From NCBI RefSeq assembly GCF_009725205.1, contig NZ_WNZY01000009.1, positions 147,930 to 211,929 on the forward strand: a stretch of DNA of 64,000 bases, written 5' to 3'. How positions within the stretch are numbered: the first letter of the stretch is position 1; each line of letters begins with the position of its first letter. This DNA comes from Paenibacillus timonensis. GTDB lineage: Bacteria; Bacillota; Bacilli; Paenibacillales; Paenibacillaceae. This document shows, one piece after another, positions 15,776 to 25,301 of the stretch. Under the pieces are notes generated by a model. The model was not told the DNA's origin, did no database searches, and saw only the letters and a program-made list of their open reading frames with translations. The position numbers and the translations under genes are program-made.

Positions 15776-16108
15776 ATGAACACTGCAACTTTGAGCGCGC
15801 TTGCCGAACCCCATCGACTGGAAATGGTTGAACTGCTGCGATACGGCCCCCTAACCGTAGGAGAAATCGCGGATCGGCTCCAAGTCCGGCAGCCGCAGGT
15901 ATCGAAGCATCTCAAGGTGCTGAATGAAGCCCGCATCGTCGAGGTTCAACCTGTTGCGAATCGCCGGATTTACCGGCTTCGGCCGGAACCCCTGCAGGAG
16001 TTGGACGAGTGGATCGCCTCGTTCCGAAACTTGTGGGAAGAGCGGTTTAACCGGCTTGACGAATACTTACAGGAAATTCAAAGCCCGGATCAACAAAAAA
16101 CACCGTAA
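15776..16108 (+). CDS. ArsR-family winged-helix repressor
   Basis: 110 residues. The winged helix-turn-helix (EPHRLEMVELLRYGPLTVGE, then RQPQVSKHLKVLNEARIVEV) and wing RRIYRLRPEPL are typical. The start is ATG 15776, 8 nt after AAGGAAG. No metal-binding cysteines are visible, so it belongs to the metal-independent ArsR group often paired with SRPBCC (AHSA1-like) proteins. Its probable operator was split by the Tn3 insertion 54 bp upstream. The same palindrome lies before the SRPBCC gene at 61231-61755, the likely distant target. Confidence 0.88.
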   Translation: MNTATLSALAEPHRLEMVELLRYGPLTVGEIADRLQVRQPQVSKHLKVLNEARIVEVQPVANRRIYRLRPEPLQELDEWIASFRNLWEERFNRLDEYLQEIQSPDQQKTP

Positions 16109-16142
16109 GAAAACGGCAAATGCCGTATTTCTTACGGTGTTT
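16098..16142. terminator. Bidirectional terminator between arsR and yedF-like gene
   Basis: AAACACCGTAAGAAA and its complement TTTCTTACGGTGTTT form a long stem extended by ACGGC/GCCGT. The arsR stop lies inside it. A/T runs on both sides suit both convergent genes. Confidence 0.85.
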
Positions 16143-16163
16143 CTTTGATGATTTCAGCTGAGA

Positions 16164-16508
16164 TCAAGCCAGCGTCAAGACCTCATATTGCGCAGCCAGT
16201 TCCATAAAACGCCCCATACTGGACACCTCGCCAGCTGCGAGTTGATCCTGGATGCCGTAATAGTTAACGCAGGTCCCGCAAGCCAATACCGGCACACCGC
16301 GATTCGCCAGCTCCTTCAGGTGCAACGAAGCAAACGACTGCTCCGTTAGGGCAAGAACACCCCGATTTACGCAAAATACCGCCGCCGGAAGCTGCTCCTG
16401 TTCCCGCTGCTTCAACAATGTTAGGAACGTTTCCAACAGCTGCACCCCCAGCTCCCGATCACCGTCCCCGAAGCTGTCGGTCGTTAGAAAAATAACTTTT
16501 CGGTTCAA
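16164..16508 (-). CDS. yedF: DsrE/YedF-like sulfur-relay protein
   Basis: 114 residues, cytoplasmic, DsrE/DsrF-like fold. The family signature is VIFLTTDSFGDGDRELG at the start and VPVLACGTCVNYYG in the middle, with the cysteines of ACGTC likely carrying persulfide or selenium. This is the C-terminal domain of the selenium-metabolism protein YedF without the TusA-like N-terminal domain. Its start overlaps the stop of the upstream PLP-lyase gene (4 bp), so they form an operon. The pair may handle sulfur or selenium released by the lyase; that link is inference. Confidence 0.75.
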   Translation of the reverse strand: MNRKVIFLTTDSFGDGDRELGVQLLETFLTLLKQREQEQLPAAVFCVNRGVLALTEQSFASLHLKELANRGVPVLACGTCVNYYGIQDQLAAGEVSSMGRFMELAAQYEVLTLA

Positions 16509-17620
16509 AGCGATACTCCTCTCAGCTTCTGATCGAGCAGTTCAAACGTCAACTGTAGCCGGTCTTTCGGCACCTCGCCATAACGGTCTCCGAGACTCAC
16601 CTCGAAGGAACAGCCTCCATCCGCCTTCTCCTTGAGGACGGCGGTTAACCCAACGCCGGTTTCCCGGTACACTTCAACAAGGGTATGCTCCAGCCGGTCC
16701 TTGGGCACGTCCGCATGGACGTGGAACATGTTCGAAACCGGGACGGTCGGGACCGTCTTCATCTGATGGCATTGGTTATACCACCCCGCCAGCTCTTGCG
16801 CCTGCCGATAATATAAATCCATTTTCCCAACGCGCTGCTCATAGTAGTAATCTGCGCTGAGATAATACGGATACAAGCTGATCAGGTCACCGCCGTGGCG
16901 TCTCTTCCACACCTTAGATTCCTTTGTAAACTCCGGCTCTCCGGCCAATATCGCTCCGGCGATCCCGCCGATGCCCTTGTAGAAGGAGATATAGACGCTG
17001 TCGAACAGGACGCACACTTCCGCCGCGGTTTTTTGATAGTAGGGAAGAACTTCGAACAACCGGGCTCCGTCCAGATGGAGCTTGATGTCTTTCTCCCGGC
17101 AGAACTCGGAAATCGCCACGAGCTCCTCGAACGGCGGCAACTGGCCGCCGATCTCGCGCTGGGGCAGTTCCAACAACAGGCACGAAACGTCCTCGCCAAG
17201 TTGCTGTACGTCCTCCAATCCAATAAGCCGGTCCTTGTCCGCCAGAAGAATCGGTTCGATCCCGTGCAGTTCTTTCAAGCCGTCTTCCTCATGAATCTCC
17301 AAATGGCATAAGGGGTGATAGGCTACGCGTTTCGTCCCCTTGCGATCGCACCAGATTCGCAAGGCGATTTGCTGGGCCATCGTACCGCTGGGAAAGAACA
17401 CCGCCGAGGATTTGCCCAACACCCCGGCCATTTTTGCTTCGAATGCTTCCAGGGACGGTCCCATACCGTACATGTCGCTGTCCAGCTCACCATCGATCCC
17501 GGAAAAAGCCTGCTGCAGCACCCCCACATTTCGTTTACCGTGGCCCACCACTTGATAGACCGTCCGGTCGAAAGCCGCCTTTAACGATTTCTTGTCCGAT
17601 GATCCTTCGTTTCCATACAT
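16505..17620 (-). CDS. Threonine aldolase-family PLP enzyme (beta-eliminating lyase)
   Basis: About 371 residues from ATG 17620, preceded by GAGAGGAG; an upstream ATG at 17671 lacks a site. Fold-type I PLP enzyme: FFPSGTMAQQ near the start, Asp in LHLDGARLFE that contacts PLP, and the Schiff-base lysine in SFYKGIGG. Family members cleave L-threonine/allo-threonine to glycine and acetaldehyde or carry out beta-eliminations. The overlap with a YedF-like sulfur carrier hints at a sulfur or selenium amino-acid substrate, but threonine aldolase is the safe call. Confidence 0.82.
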   Translation of the reverse strand: MYGNEGSSDKKSLKAAFDRTVYQVVGHGKRNVGVLQQAFSGIDGELDSDMYGMGPSLEAFEAKMAGVLGKSSAVFFPSGTMAQQIALRIWCDRKGTKRVAYHPLCHLEIHEEDGLKELHGIEPILLADKDRLIGLEDVQQLGEDVSCLLLELPQREIGGQLPPFEELVAISEFCREKDIKLHLDGARLFEVLPYYQKTAAEVCVLFDSVYISFYKGIGGIAGAILAGEPEFTKESKVWKRRHGGDLISLYPYYLSADYYYEQRVGKMDLYYRQAQELAGWYNQCHQMKTVPTVPVSNMFHVHADVPKDRLEHTLVEVYRETGVGLTAVLKEKADGGCSFEVSLGDRYGEVPKDRLQLTFELLDQKLRGVSL

Positions 17621-17732
17621 CGTTCTTCGCCGCTCCTCTCTCCAAGCTGTCTGCATAAACTGTGAATTCATGCTTATTATAGCTCGATTCGGAGCAGGAA
17701 TCGATGATCGCCCGGTAGGACTTGTCTCTTCT

Positions 17733-19451
17733 TTACACCAATTTAAATTTCTCCACTTCTTGAATCATTTCAATCGAAAGCGATTCAAGCTCTTTAATCG
17801 CCTGGGCAATATCCTGGGTGGTGCCGTTCAACTCGATGGCCGAGGCGGAGATTTCCTCTGAAGAGGCTGAGTTTTGTTCTGCTACGGCAGAAGCCGAGCT
17901 CACGGTCAGAAGAACCCGGTTCTTATCCTCGTTGACGGTGACCACAGAACCGGTGATATCTTCGATCTGCGGCATCATTTCCCGAATGGAACGGATAATC
18001 TCCTGAATAACCTCCATCGTCGTCATGACGACCTCTGATTGCCGAGCCAGCACTTCGCCCGTTCTGGCCGAAGTTGCCGATACTCCGTCCATTTCCAATC
18101 CGATCTCCTGCAGCAGCTCGTCGATTCCTTGTGAAGAATGCTGCGTTTGTTCCGCTAATTTGCGAATTTCTCCAGCTACCACGGCAAACCCCCGGCCCGC
18201 CTCACCAGCGCGTGCAGCTTCGATAGACGCATTCAGCGATAACAGATTGGTTTGCGTGGAGATGTCGCTAATCAATCGAGTAATTTCCGTCACGCGAGCC
18301 AGGCTCCCCGTCAAGTTATGAACCTTGCTTTGCGTCTCCTCGAACGAGTCGGCAATCCCCTTCACGGAGGTGACCAACTCGGCCAGTTTGCCACTGCTGT
18401 TCTGTGCTTTATCGTTCACTTGCTTTGCTGCCCCATCTACCGTCTCCAACGAGCGGGTGATTTCGTCCAATCGGTCTCCGAATGCCTGGAAGGACTCTGT
18501 CATCGAAGCCAATTCCTCCGCTTGATTGACGGAGCCGAGAGAAACCTCCTGGATGGCCGTCGAGACTTCGCCAACGCTCGTTTTCATCGCCTCGGAGGAG
18601 GCGGTCAGCGCAATGGTTTGCTGGGTTAACTTCTGTGAATCTTGCCCAATGATTTGCAAAATCGTGCGAATCGAGCTAATCGTCTTGTTTAAAGCCCGGT
18701 TCATCATCCCGAATTCATTGCTGAGTTTGCCGTTAAATTGTATGGTTACATCGCCTTCCGCAACCCGTTCGACCCTGGAGATGAAGTCCTTCATGGAGGA
18801 GCGGATCATCACGACGACGAGAATGGAGATGGCGCTAACGAGTAGAAGTGCCACGCCGAAAATCACGACAAAAAACCGGATACTCGCTTCATAGAGCTGT
18901 TTCGAAGCCTCGCTTTTCTCTTCAGCCACGCGTTTCTGGTAATCGACGATATTTAGAATATCCTGGGTCAATTGATTGCCTGCCTCGGCCATTTCCACGT
19001 TCGTCAAGTTCCGATCGGCGACAAGACCTTGCTTTCGTTGTTCGATCAAGGTAGGAAGATAGGATACGTATTTTTCATAACTTTGAGCGGCTTTCTTCGC
19101 CAACTCTCCTTCTTCCGGGTTATCTTGGGAAGCCGCCACATTCCGATCCAGGATGGCCGAGATTTGACCGTTCAAATCCTCATACGTTTGGATCATGGCC
19201 TCATCGTAATCGCGGTCGATGATTTTCGTCACCGTATTGCGCAAGTTGCCCATGTGACCGTTCACGTCCTCCCAATCCTTCAGCTTGGGAATAATCTCAG
19301 AGGTAATCTCCTCCGTCGTGGAATTCATTTGAAAAATCGAGTTGATCCCTACAACCCCAATTGCCGTAGTGGCTAGCAGAGACAACACCCACAACATCAC
19401 GACGCTATGCACGATCTTGATGTTTCTTAGTCGATGGATCCAGGCGCTCAA
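17733..19451 (-). CDS. Methyl-accepting chemotaxis protein, 4HB sensor
   Basis: 572 residues. TM1 at about 17-38, an extracytoplasmic four-helix-bundle sensor (~40-190), TM2 (~190-215), HAMP (~215-270) and the signalling coiled coil with the conserved hairpin [19 protein letters not shown] near residues 398-416. Start TTG 19451, 5 nt after AGGAGGGG. It directs CheA activity in response to an unknown ligand. A possible flagellar sigma-D promoter lies upstream (19503-19530). It is the first of two adjacent receptor genes on this strand, separated by a terminator. Confidence 0.92.
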   Translation of the reverse strand: MSAWIHRLRNIKIVHSVVMLWVLSLLATTAIGVVGINSIFQMNSTTEEITSEIIPKLKDWEDVNGHMGNLRNTVTKIIDRDYDEAMIQTYEDLNGQISAILDRNVAASQDNPEEGELAKKAAQSYEKYVSYLPTLIEQRKQGLVADRNLTNVEMAEAGNQLTQDILNIVDYQKRVAEEKSEASKQLYEASIRFFVVIFGVALLLVSAISILVVVMIRSSMKDFISRVERVAEGDVTIQFNGKLSNEFGMMNRALNKTISSIRTILQIIGQDSQKLTQQTIALTASSEAMKTSVGEVSTAIQEVSLGSVNQAEELASMTESFQAFGDRLDEITRSLETVDGAAKQVNDKAQNSSGKLAELVTSVKGIADSFEETQSKVHNLTGSLARVTEITRLISDISTQTNLLSLNASIEAARAGEAGRGFAVVAGEIRKLAEQTQHSSQGIDELLQEIGLEMDGVSATSARTGEVLARQSEVVMTTMEVIQEIIRSIREMMPQIEDITGSVVTVNEDKNRVLLTVSSASAVAEQNSASSEEISASAIELNGTTQDIAQAIKELESLSIEMIQEVEKFKLV

Positions 19452-19502
19452 TATAACCCCTCCTATTATTTATTTTCTGTAAAATCAAGTAGGTTGATTA
19501 CT

Positions 19503-19530
19503 ATATCGGTTAAAATCCCGAGACAATATA
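19503..19530 (-). promoter_or_regulatory. Possible sigma-D promoter of the chemotaxis receptor gene
   Basis: Minus strand ACCGATAT resembles the sigma-D -10 (GCCGATAT), with a weak TATA at about the right distance in place of TAAA. It lies about 50 bp before the start codon. Confidence 0.4.
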
Positions 19531-19607
19531 GACACAAAACGCCTTATTTCGACATAAAATTCATTTTATCTCCACTATTTTCTGACACTATTCGACATTT
19601 TGCATAT

Positions 19608-19642
19608 AAAAAAGAACGCCTGTCATCTACAAGCGTTCTTTT
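19608..19642. terminator. Terminator downstream of the second chemotaxis receptor
   Basis: AAAGAACGC (19611-19619) and GCGTTCTTT (19633-19641) form a 9-bp stem. T runs on both strands suit the minus-strand gene ending at 19660. Confidence 0.8.
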
Positions 19643-19659
19643 CATATGGTTGTTGAATA

Positions 19660-20940
19660 TTAAAGCTTAAACACGTTCGTTAATCCGTTCATATTCTCGG
19701 ACAATTCTACCAGCTTACCGGAGGTTTTCCCGATATCGCCGAAGATCTTCTCCTGTGTACCCAGCTGCCCTTGAATCTCGCCGGATACCTCTAGCCCCGA
19801 CTCGATGGTGCCATTCACATCCTCCAACGTTGCGCTCATTTCCTCGAGCGAAGCCGCCTGGGTGGTCACTCCATCGGAAATCTCGGTCAGCATGGCAAAG
19901 GTGTTCTCCATGTTGTCCATGATCTGTTCGATCATCGTCTTGACGTTTCCTGATTGCGTTACGCCCTGTTGGACCTTCTCCTCGGTCTGGGCGACTGCAA
20001 CCACGACGCTGCCGGTTCGAACGGTCATATCTTCGACCAAGCTGCCGATTTCCTGTAAGGATTGATTCGTATCCTCCGCCAGCTTTCGAATTTGTCCGGC
20101 GACGACCGCAAATCCTCTCCCCTCTTCCCCGGCCCGGGCTGCCTCGATGGCAGCGTTGAGGGCTAACAGATGCGTTTGTTCGGAAATTTGCTTAATAATG
20201 CTAACAACCTCGGTAATTTTCTGGCTCTGTTCCTCTAACCCGAGCACTTCGCCGCTGACGTGCTTCGTATTCGCCGCCAGATCATTAATAGCTTCAACGA
20301 TGGAGTCCACCGAATTCTTTCCGTCTTCCGCGGAATCTATGACCAACTGGGCTCGCTCTGCAATTTGGTTGGCCAGTTCTGCCGTCGTCTGCGAATGGTT
20401 CGTAATCTCTGAAATGGCAACGGCGGTTTGCTTCATGCTTTCCGCGTTTTGGGTAAACACGTTCAGCAGGAGCTTGACCCCTTCGTTGATTTCATGCACT
20501 TGCCCATTGGCCTGCTCAATAATCTGGTTCAGCTCTTCCGAAGACAACGTCACCCGTTCAGAAGAGGACTGAATCGTTGCAATCAGGTGCTTCAAGTTAT
20601 CTCTGGCTTTCTGAAGCGACTGAATCATCTGGCCCGCTTCTCCTTGCTGGGTCACCCGAATCTCAGCGGACAAATCGTTCTCAGCCATCGAATTAGCCAG
20701 CTTCGCCCCTTGTTTGAGCGGACGAACCAACAACACTTCGGAGATGATTACCGCGAAAATTTCAAAAACAATAAAAATGATCAATGCCTTTAACCCTAAG
20801 GATGGCGTAATCAGCTTGAAAAAATCATGATGTTGGCTATAGGATAACGTTACGACTAGAGCGGTATTTGAGACGAACATCGCCAAAAAGACGAGCACCA
20901 TGATCCGCGTACGGATAGAAATGTTACGAATTCGATTCAT
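19660..20940 (-). CDS. Methyl-accepting chemotaxis protein with minimal sensor region
   Basis: 426 residues. Two membrane segments (~13-32 and ~48-70) are separated by only about 15 residues, so there is almost no external domain. A HAMP-like linker and a full signalling domain follow, with [19 protein letters not shown] near residue 270. Receptors of this layout may sense membrane or cytoplasmic state, such as energy level, or act with partner proteins. ATG 20940 is preceded by AGGTGATG. Ligand unknown. Confidence 0.9.
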   Translation of the reverse strand: MNRIRNISIRTRIMVLVFLAMFVSNTALVVTLSYSQHHDFFKLITPSLGLKALIIFIVFEIFAVIISEVLLVRPLKQGAKLANSMAENDLSAEIRVTQQGEAGQMIQSLQKARDNLKHLIATIQSSSERVTLSSEELNQIIEQANGQVHEINEGVKLLLNVFTQNAESMKQTAVAISEITNHSQTTAELANQIAERAQLVIDSAEDGKNSVDSIVEAINDLAANTKHVSGEVLGLEEQSQKITEVVSIIKQISEQTHLLALNAAIEAARAGEEGRGFAVVAGQIRKLAEDTNQSLQEIGSLVEDMTVRTGSVVVAVAQTEEKVQQGVTQSGNVKTMIEQIMDNMENTFAMLTEISDGVTTQAASLEEMSATLEDVNGTIESGLEVSGEIQGQLGTQEKIFGDIGKTSGKLVELSENMNGLTNVFKL

Positions 20941-21194
20941 CTTAGCATCACCTGTCTTGTTCGTAGTAGGGTATAATTTAAACTTCCTCTAGCAAAATTT
21001 GAAGCGATTCAGGGATCTCCTCCTAGTATTTAGATAGGTCATAAGTTCCAAATATTACATGTGTTGTCCATTATATAGTCCCAAATCACTACAGTCAAAT
21101 AAGAGTGGATGATGGTAAACCGCTTTCAATTCTAGTAAAATGAGATGGGTTATGACATCAATGTAGAAGAATCGCAAACAGGGAGGATATCGGA
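20941..21194. other. Divergent promoter region, receptor / SDR genes
   Basis: No gene seen. A -10-like TATAAT is present near 20973 on the plus strand and complementary AT-rich boxes on the minus strand. Specific promoters could not be fixed. Confidence 0.35.
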
Positions 21195-21947
21195 ATGGTC
21201 AATTTGAAAGGAAAATGGGCGCTCATTACCGGAGCCAGCCGCGGAGTAGGTTATCAAACAGCGATGTTTATGGCCGAGCAGGGATGCAACCTGATCTTGC
21301 ACAGCCGCAACCAGGAGCATACCCGGCAGATGGTGCAGGAGATCCGGGCATTCGGCGTCCAGGTCTACTCCGTTCAGGCTGAGCTGGCCAACCACCGGGA
21401 AGTCGTGGCGATGCTGGATGAAATCGAAGCCAAAGGCACACCGGTGGACATCGTCTTCAATAATGCTGCAGTCCAAATCGCCTACCGTACCGATTATTGG
21501 CAGACCCCGGTCTCGGATTTCGAACAAAGCTTTCAAATTAATTTCATTTCCATCGCGACGATTTGCAACCGCCTGATCCCCAAGATGGTCGAACGCGGCT
21601 TTGGCCGAGTCATCAACACCACCAGCGGGATCAAAAACGAGCCGGAGCAAGCCGGTTACGCGGCTAGCAAAGCAGCGCTCGATAAGTTCACCAAGGATTT
21701 GGCCTCTCGCCTCGAAGGCACCGATGTCATGATCAATTTGAACGATCCAGGCTGGTGCCGGACCGATTTGGGTGGCCCGCAGGCCCCGAACTCAGTGGAA
21801 AGCGTGCTGCCGGGGATCGTGGTCGGCGCTTTCGTCGACGACAAGAAGAGCGGACGCTACTTCCCGGCGCAAAGCTTCACCGGCCTGTCGCTGGAGGAAG
21901 CTATCGCGAAGGCAGAGACGTTCGAAGCGGTACCCTATACGATATAA
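21195..21947 (+). CDS. SDR-family NAD(P)-dependent oxidoreductase
   Basis: 250 residues, classical short-chain dehydrogenase. TGASRGVGYQT cofactor motif (~14-24), NNAAVQ, the catalytic Ser in TTSGIKNE, and YAASKAALDK as the YxxxK pair. PGWCRTDLGG after the active site is typical of bacterial SDRs. ATG 21195 is 8 nt after GGGAGG. It is a single-gene unit with its own terminator. The substrate cannot be predicted. Confidence 0.9.
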   Translation: MVNLKGKWALITGASRGVGYQTAMFMAEQGCNLILHSRNQEHTRQMVQEIRAFGVQVYSVQAELANHREVVAMLDEIEAKGTPVDIVFNNAAVQIAYRTDYWQTPVSDFEQSFQINFISIATICNRLIPKMVERGFGRVINTTSGIKNEPEQAGYAASKAALDKFTKDLASRLEGTDVMINLNDPGWCRTDLGGPQAPNSVESVLPGIVVGAFVDDKKSGRYFPAQSFTGLSLEEAIAKAETFEAVPYTI

Positions 21948-21951
21948 CAAG

Positions 21952-21982
21952 AACATCCCGCGGCGGCCCGCGGGATGTTTCT
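21952..21982 (+). terminator. Intrinsic terminator after SDR gene
   Basis: AACATCCCGCGG (21952-21963), loop CGGC, CCGCGGGATGTT (21968-21979), then TTCTT. Confidence 0.88.
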
Positions 21983-22013
21983 TAATTAAAGACCATTTAT
22001 CGTTTACACAGGC

Positions 22014-23132
22014 TCAAGCTTCATATTGCCTAGAACCGGCGGCGTTCATCTCGCCGGACGTTTCCGCCGCCGTTTCGAGAAAGACCCGATGGGATGGATA
22101 TGCCAACTTAATGCCTTCCTGCTCCAGCACATGCATGAACGCTAAATTCATTTCCTGTCGCGCTGTTAGATACTCAGCCCAAACCGTCGAACGCGTAAAA
22201 TAGTAGATAAAAATGCCTAAACTACTCTCGTTGAAATCCGTAAACTTGACCAGAATCGTTCCCGGATCAATATGCTCGTTATCATGGAGCAACTGTTCGA
22301 TTCTGTTGATGGCAGCTGCTAGTCGTTCCCGGTCCGAATCCAGAGCCACGCCAAGCGTGAAGGTCACTCGTCGCTTGCCCATTTTGCTCCAGTTCGTGAT
22401 CGGCTGATCCGCCAGCGCAGCGTTCGGTAAGGTGATCACTGCATCCGCGAACGTGCGGATTTTGGTGCTGCGAAAGGTAATATCCTCCACCACGCCTTCG
22501 GCGGTTGGCGTTAAAATCCAGTCGCCTTTCGCGAAAGGCTTTTCCAGAATGATGACGATGCCTCCAATAATATTGCCCAACGTGTCTTTGGCTGCCAGCG
22601 CGACGGCCAGGCTACCCAAGCCCATGCCTGCCACCAGTCCATTAATGCTAAATCCCCATTCCGCTCCAATTAAGGTCACGGTTAAAATAACCACGACGAT
22701 ACGCAAGACTTTGGATAAGAATGGAATGAGCATGCTCGCATCGTCTAATTTAATTTTACGGCTAAGCCCCTCCAGCATCACTGAGGATTGCGCAGATAGT
22801 ATATACATCCCCCATCCGATTAGGGCGATAACACAACTCCGGAACAAGGGATCTAAGCCAGCGGCGATTTCCCAACTACGCGGAAGCAGATATTTCAGTC
22901 CCATGTAAATACCAATTAAAGTAAACAACCACCGAAAGGGACGCTCAAGTACCTGTCTCCATAGTTCTCCCCTGGTAGACGTCGAGGAATTCCCACGATT
23001 CAGCAGGACAAAGGACAATTTTACGAACCCTTTGCTAAACAACGCGAATAGCGCCATTATGCCGAGAGCAATCCCGGCATCTGTCCATCCAAGCTCACTG
23101 AACGACTCTGAGAATCTTCCCCCATCGTTCAT
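22014..23132 (-). CDS. MscS-family mechanosensitive ion channel
   Basis: 372 residues. Four or so membrane segments in the first 190 residues end in the Gly/Ala-rich pore helix GLVAGMGLGSLAVALAAKDT, typical of MscS. The beta domain follows (FAKGDWILTPTAEGVVEDIT, RTFADAVITLPNAALAD), then the alpha/beta C-terminal domain. It relieves osmotic pressure on hypo-osmotic shock. ATG 23132 follows AAGGAGG. The length exceeds E. coli MscS (286) because of an extra N-terminal membrane part. An MscL gene is also present (47361). Confidence 0.92.
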   Translation of the reverse strand: MNDGGRFSESFSELGWTDAGIALGIMALFALFSKGFVKLSFVLLNRGNSSTSTRGELWRQVLERPFRWLFTLIGIYMGLKYLLPRSWEIAAGLDPLFRSCVIALIGWGMYILSAQSSVMLEGLSRKIKLDDASMLIPFLSKVLRIVVVILTVTLIGAEWGFSINGLVAGMGLGSLAVALAAKDTLGNIIGGIVIILEKPFAKGDWILTPTAEGVVEDITFRSTKIRTFADAVITLPNAALADQPITNWSKMGKRRVTFTLGVALDSDRERLAAAINRIEQLLHDNEHIDPGTILVKFTDFNESSLGIFIYYFTRSTVWAEYLTARQEMNLAFMHVLEQEGIKLAYPSHRVFLETAAETSGEMNAAGSRQYEA

Positions 23133-23190
23133 CGATATAGCACCTCCTTAAAAATAAAGTGCCATTATAACATTCGCCAATGCAAATTGT

Positions 23191-24075
23191 CTAAAATGAC
23201 CGCAGTTCCTGCGCCAGTTCCATAAACACTTCCATTGCCTTGGTGTAAAAGGGAGAGGCCTGTGTAACTAGAGAAAATTGACGGGAATACGGCAAGCCTT
23301 CCATCTCCAACAGCCTCAGTGTTCCAAGTGCCATTTCCTTTCGCACCGCCGCTTTGGACAACAGGCTAATTCCAAGCCCCGCCTCTACCGATTCCTTAAT
23401 GATTTGTGTACTGCCGAATTCCATTAATCGCTCCGGGTGAAAACGATGCTGGGCAAACAAATGATCTACTGCTTCGCGTGTCCCCGAGCCAGCTTCCCGG
23501 ACGATCCAGGTCTCCTCGCTCAAATCGACTAGTCGAAGTCCCCTGCGCTCGGCATAACGGTGTCCCGCCGGGACGACTACGTACATCGCGTCATCGGCGA
23601 TCGGCACGATCCGGTAGCGTTCATCCCGAACCTCCCCTTCGATGATTCCTACGTCTAGCCGGCGGCTTCCCACCAACTCCACGATCTCCTTGGAATTGCC
23701 GATGGTGATCGTCGGCTTGATGTCGGGGTACCCCGCCATCATCTCCGCCAATACATGCGGCAGCACGTACTCCCCGTAGGTATAACTGGCGCCGATCGAC
23801 AAATCCCCCCGCGCCGCGTGTTTCATGTCGTCGATGAGATACTGCATTCGCGCGTACAATCCGGAGATTTCCCGGGCATGATGATAGACGATTTGTCCCG
23901 CCGGGTTCAAACGCACATATTTATTGCTGCGATCAAGCAGCTTCGTTCCAAGAGCCTGCTCCAGAGAACGGATATATTGGCTCACTGCCGGCTGTGTCAT
24001 ATGCAACATCTCGGCTGCCCGGGTGAAGCTTTGCTTCTCCGCGACAGTAATAAACACCTCAAGAGCCGGATCCAT
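23191..24075 (-). CDS. LysR-family regulator, probable activator of yeiH
   Basis: 294 residues from ATG 24075, which has AAGGAGG 8 nt upstream; frames starting at 24117 lack one. The winged HTH (AEKQSFTRAAEMLHMTQPAV) lies at residues ~10-30. The periplasmic-binding-like effector domain (~90-290) is complete. It is transcribed away from the YeiH-type transporter gene, the standard YeiE/CysL-YeiH layout, and probably controls it from the 130-bp AT-rich gap. The effector may be sulfite or a related small molecule; this is inference from the family. Confidence 0.9.
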   Translation of the reverse strand: MDPALEVFITVAEKQSFTRAAEMLHMTQPAVSQYIRSLEQALGTKLLDRSNKYVRLNPAGQIVYHHAREISGLYARMQYLIDDMKHAARGDLSIGASYTYGEYVLPHVLAEMMAGYPDIKPTITIGNSKEIVELVGSRRLDVGIIEGEVRDERYRIVPIADDAMYVVVPAGHRYAERRGLRLVDLSEETWIVREAGSGTREAVDHLFAQHRFHPERLMEFGSTQIIKESVEAGLGISLLSKAAVRKEMALGTLRLLEMEGLPYSRQFSLVTQASPFYTKAMEVFMELAQELRSF

Positions 24076-24206
24076 TTTTGCTTCCTCCTTATGATCAATC
24101 ATCTCATTCATAATCAAATACTTATCATAATAATATATATGGTTTATTTTACTTATTATTAAAGCGGATTTAAGCTAAAAGGGCAAATCAACGGAGGTGA
24201 AATCAC
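24076..24206. promoter_or_regulatory. Divergent LysR/yeiH control region
   Basis: AT-rich gap with ATAATAATATATAT and repeated TTATT/AATAA segments between the two start codons, suited to LysR binding. Exact sites were not resolved. Confidence 0.4.
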
Positions 24207-25301
24207 ATGTCAACTTCCTTATTACCCTCTAAAACAGTCTTGCCGACAACACCAGAAACCGCAAAAAAAACCGAGCTCCTGTTCGGAGGCATCGGCTTTA
24301 CGCTTGTGATCGCCATGCTTGGCTTTGGACTTGCTCAACTACCCGGCTTCAACCGGATCGGACAGCTTGGTTGTTCGATCTTGTTAGCCGTCCTCTACCG
24401 GCAATTCGTCGGATACCCGGAATCCTTGCGTCCAGGCATCCGGTTTGCTTCCCAGCAGCTGCTCCGTTTAGCAATCGTTTTGTTTGGGCTGAAGCTGAAC
24501 CTGGACATCGTGTTGCAACAGGGCCTGCCTCTTCTGGCTCGAGATGCCGCAACCATCGCCTTTAGCATAATCGTCACCCTGCTGATCGGCAAATGGCTAA
24601 AGGCGGATTTCTCCCTTTCCTTGCTGCTGGGGATCGGCACCGGGGTGTGCGGAGCGGCAGCGATCGCCGCCGTTTCACCGATTCTCAAAGCCAAGGAAGA
24701 CGATACCGCCATCGGTGCAGGATTGGTGGCTTTCGTCGGCACGCTATTCTCCGTGGGATATACGCTGCTTCGACCATTGCTTCCGATGTCCGAGCTTCAA
24801 TATGGAGTTTGGAGCGGTGTCAGCCTGCACGAAATCGCCCATGTGGTGCTAGCCGCTGAGCCGGCCGGGCCAGACGCTCTGGCCGTCGCTATATTAGCCA
24901 AATTGGGCCGTGTATTTCTGCTCATTCCGCTTAGCTTCCTGCTGATGTATGGCATGAAGCGTACCGCTGGGACATTGTCGCTGAACCCAAGCGCAGCAAA
25001 ACCGGCTGCCGGATTCGGACCTAAACCGAAGGCCGCCATCCCGTTCCCCTGGTTCTTGCTGGGTTTCATCTCGGCCAGCGTGATTGGCACCTATGCGTTG
25101 GGTACCTGGATCCCTGTGAAGGATGCTTTTCTTGGCGATATCTCCACTCTGACCGGGTTTCTCCTGACGATGGCCATGGTGGGTCTGGGACTGAACGTCA
25201 ACCTGCGCGAGCTCCGATCCAAAGCGCTTCTGCCTCTGATCGCGATGCTGATCACGTCATTACTGTTGTCCGTCGGGACCTGGATATCGCTTATACTTTA
25301 A
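24207..25301 (+). CDS. YeiH-family membrane protein (putative sulfate/sulfonate exporter)
   Basis: 364 residues with about 10 membrane segments. [20 protein letters not shown] near residue 150 and [15 protein letters not shown] near 205 are the conserved blocks of the UPF0324/Cons_hypoth698 family. ATG 24207 follows GGAGGTG. The family has been proposed to export sulfate or taurine-derived anions; direct evidence is scarce. It overlaps the convergent chemotaxis receptor gene by 11 bp at the 3' end, so no terminator fits between them. Confidence 0.88.
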   Translation: MSTSLLPSKTVLPTTPETAKKTELLFGGIGFTLVIAMLGFGLAQLPGFNRIGQLGCSILLAVLYRQFVGYPESLRPGIRFASQQLLRLAIVLFGLKLNLDIVLQQGLPLLARDAATIAFSIIVTLLIGKWLKADFSLSLLLGIGTGVCGAAAIAAVSPILKAKEDDTAIGAGLVAFVGTLFSVGYTLLRPLLPMSELQYGVWSGVSLHEIAHVVLAAEPAGPDALAVAILAKLGRVFLLIPLSFLLMYGMKRTAGTLSLNPSAAKPAAGFGPKPKAAIPFPWFLLGFISASVIGTYALGTWIPVKDAFLGDISTLTGFLLTMAMVGLGLNVNLRELRSKALLPLIAMLITSLLLSVGTWISLIL

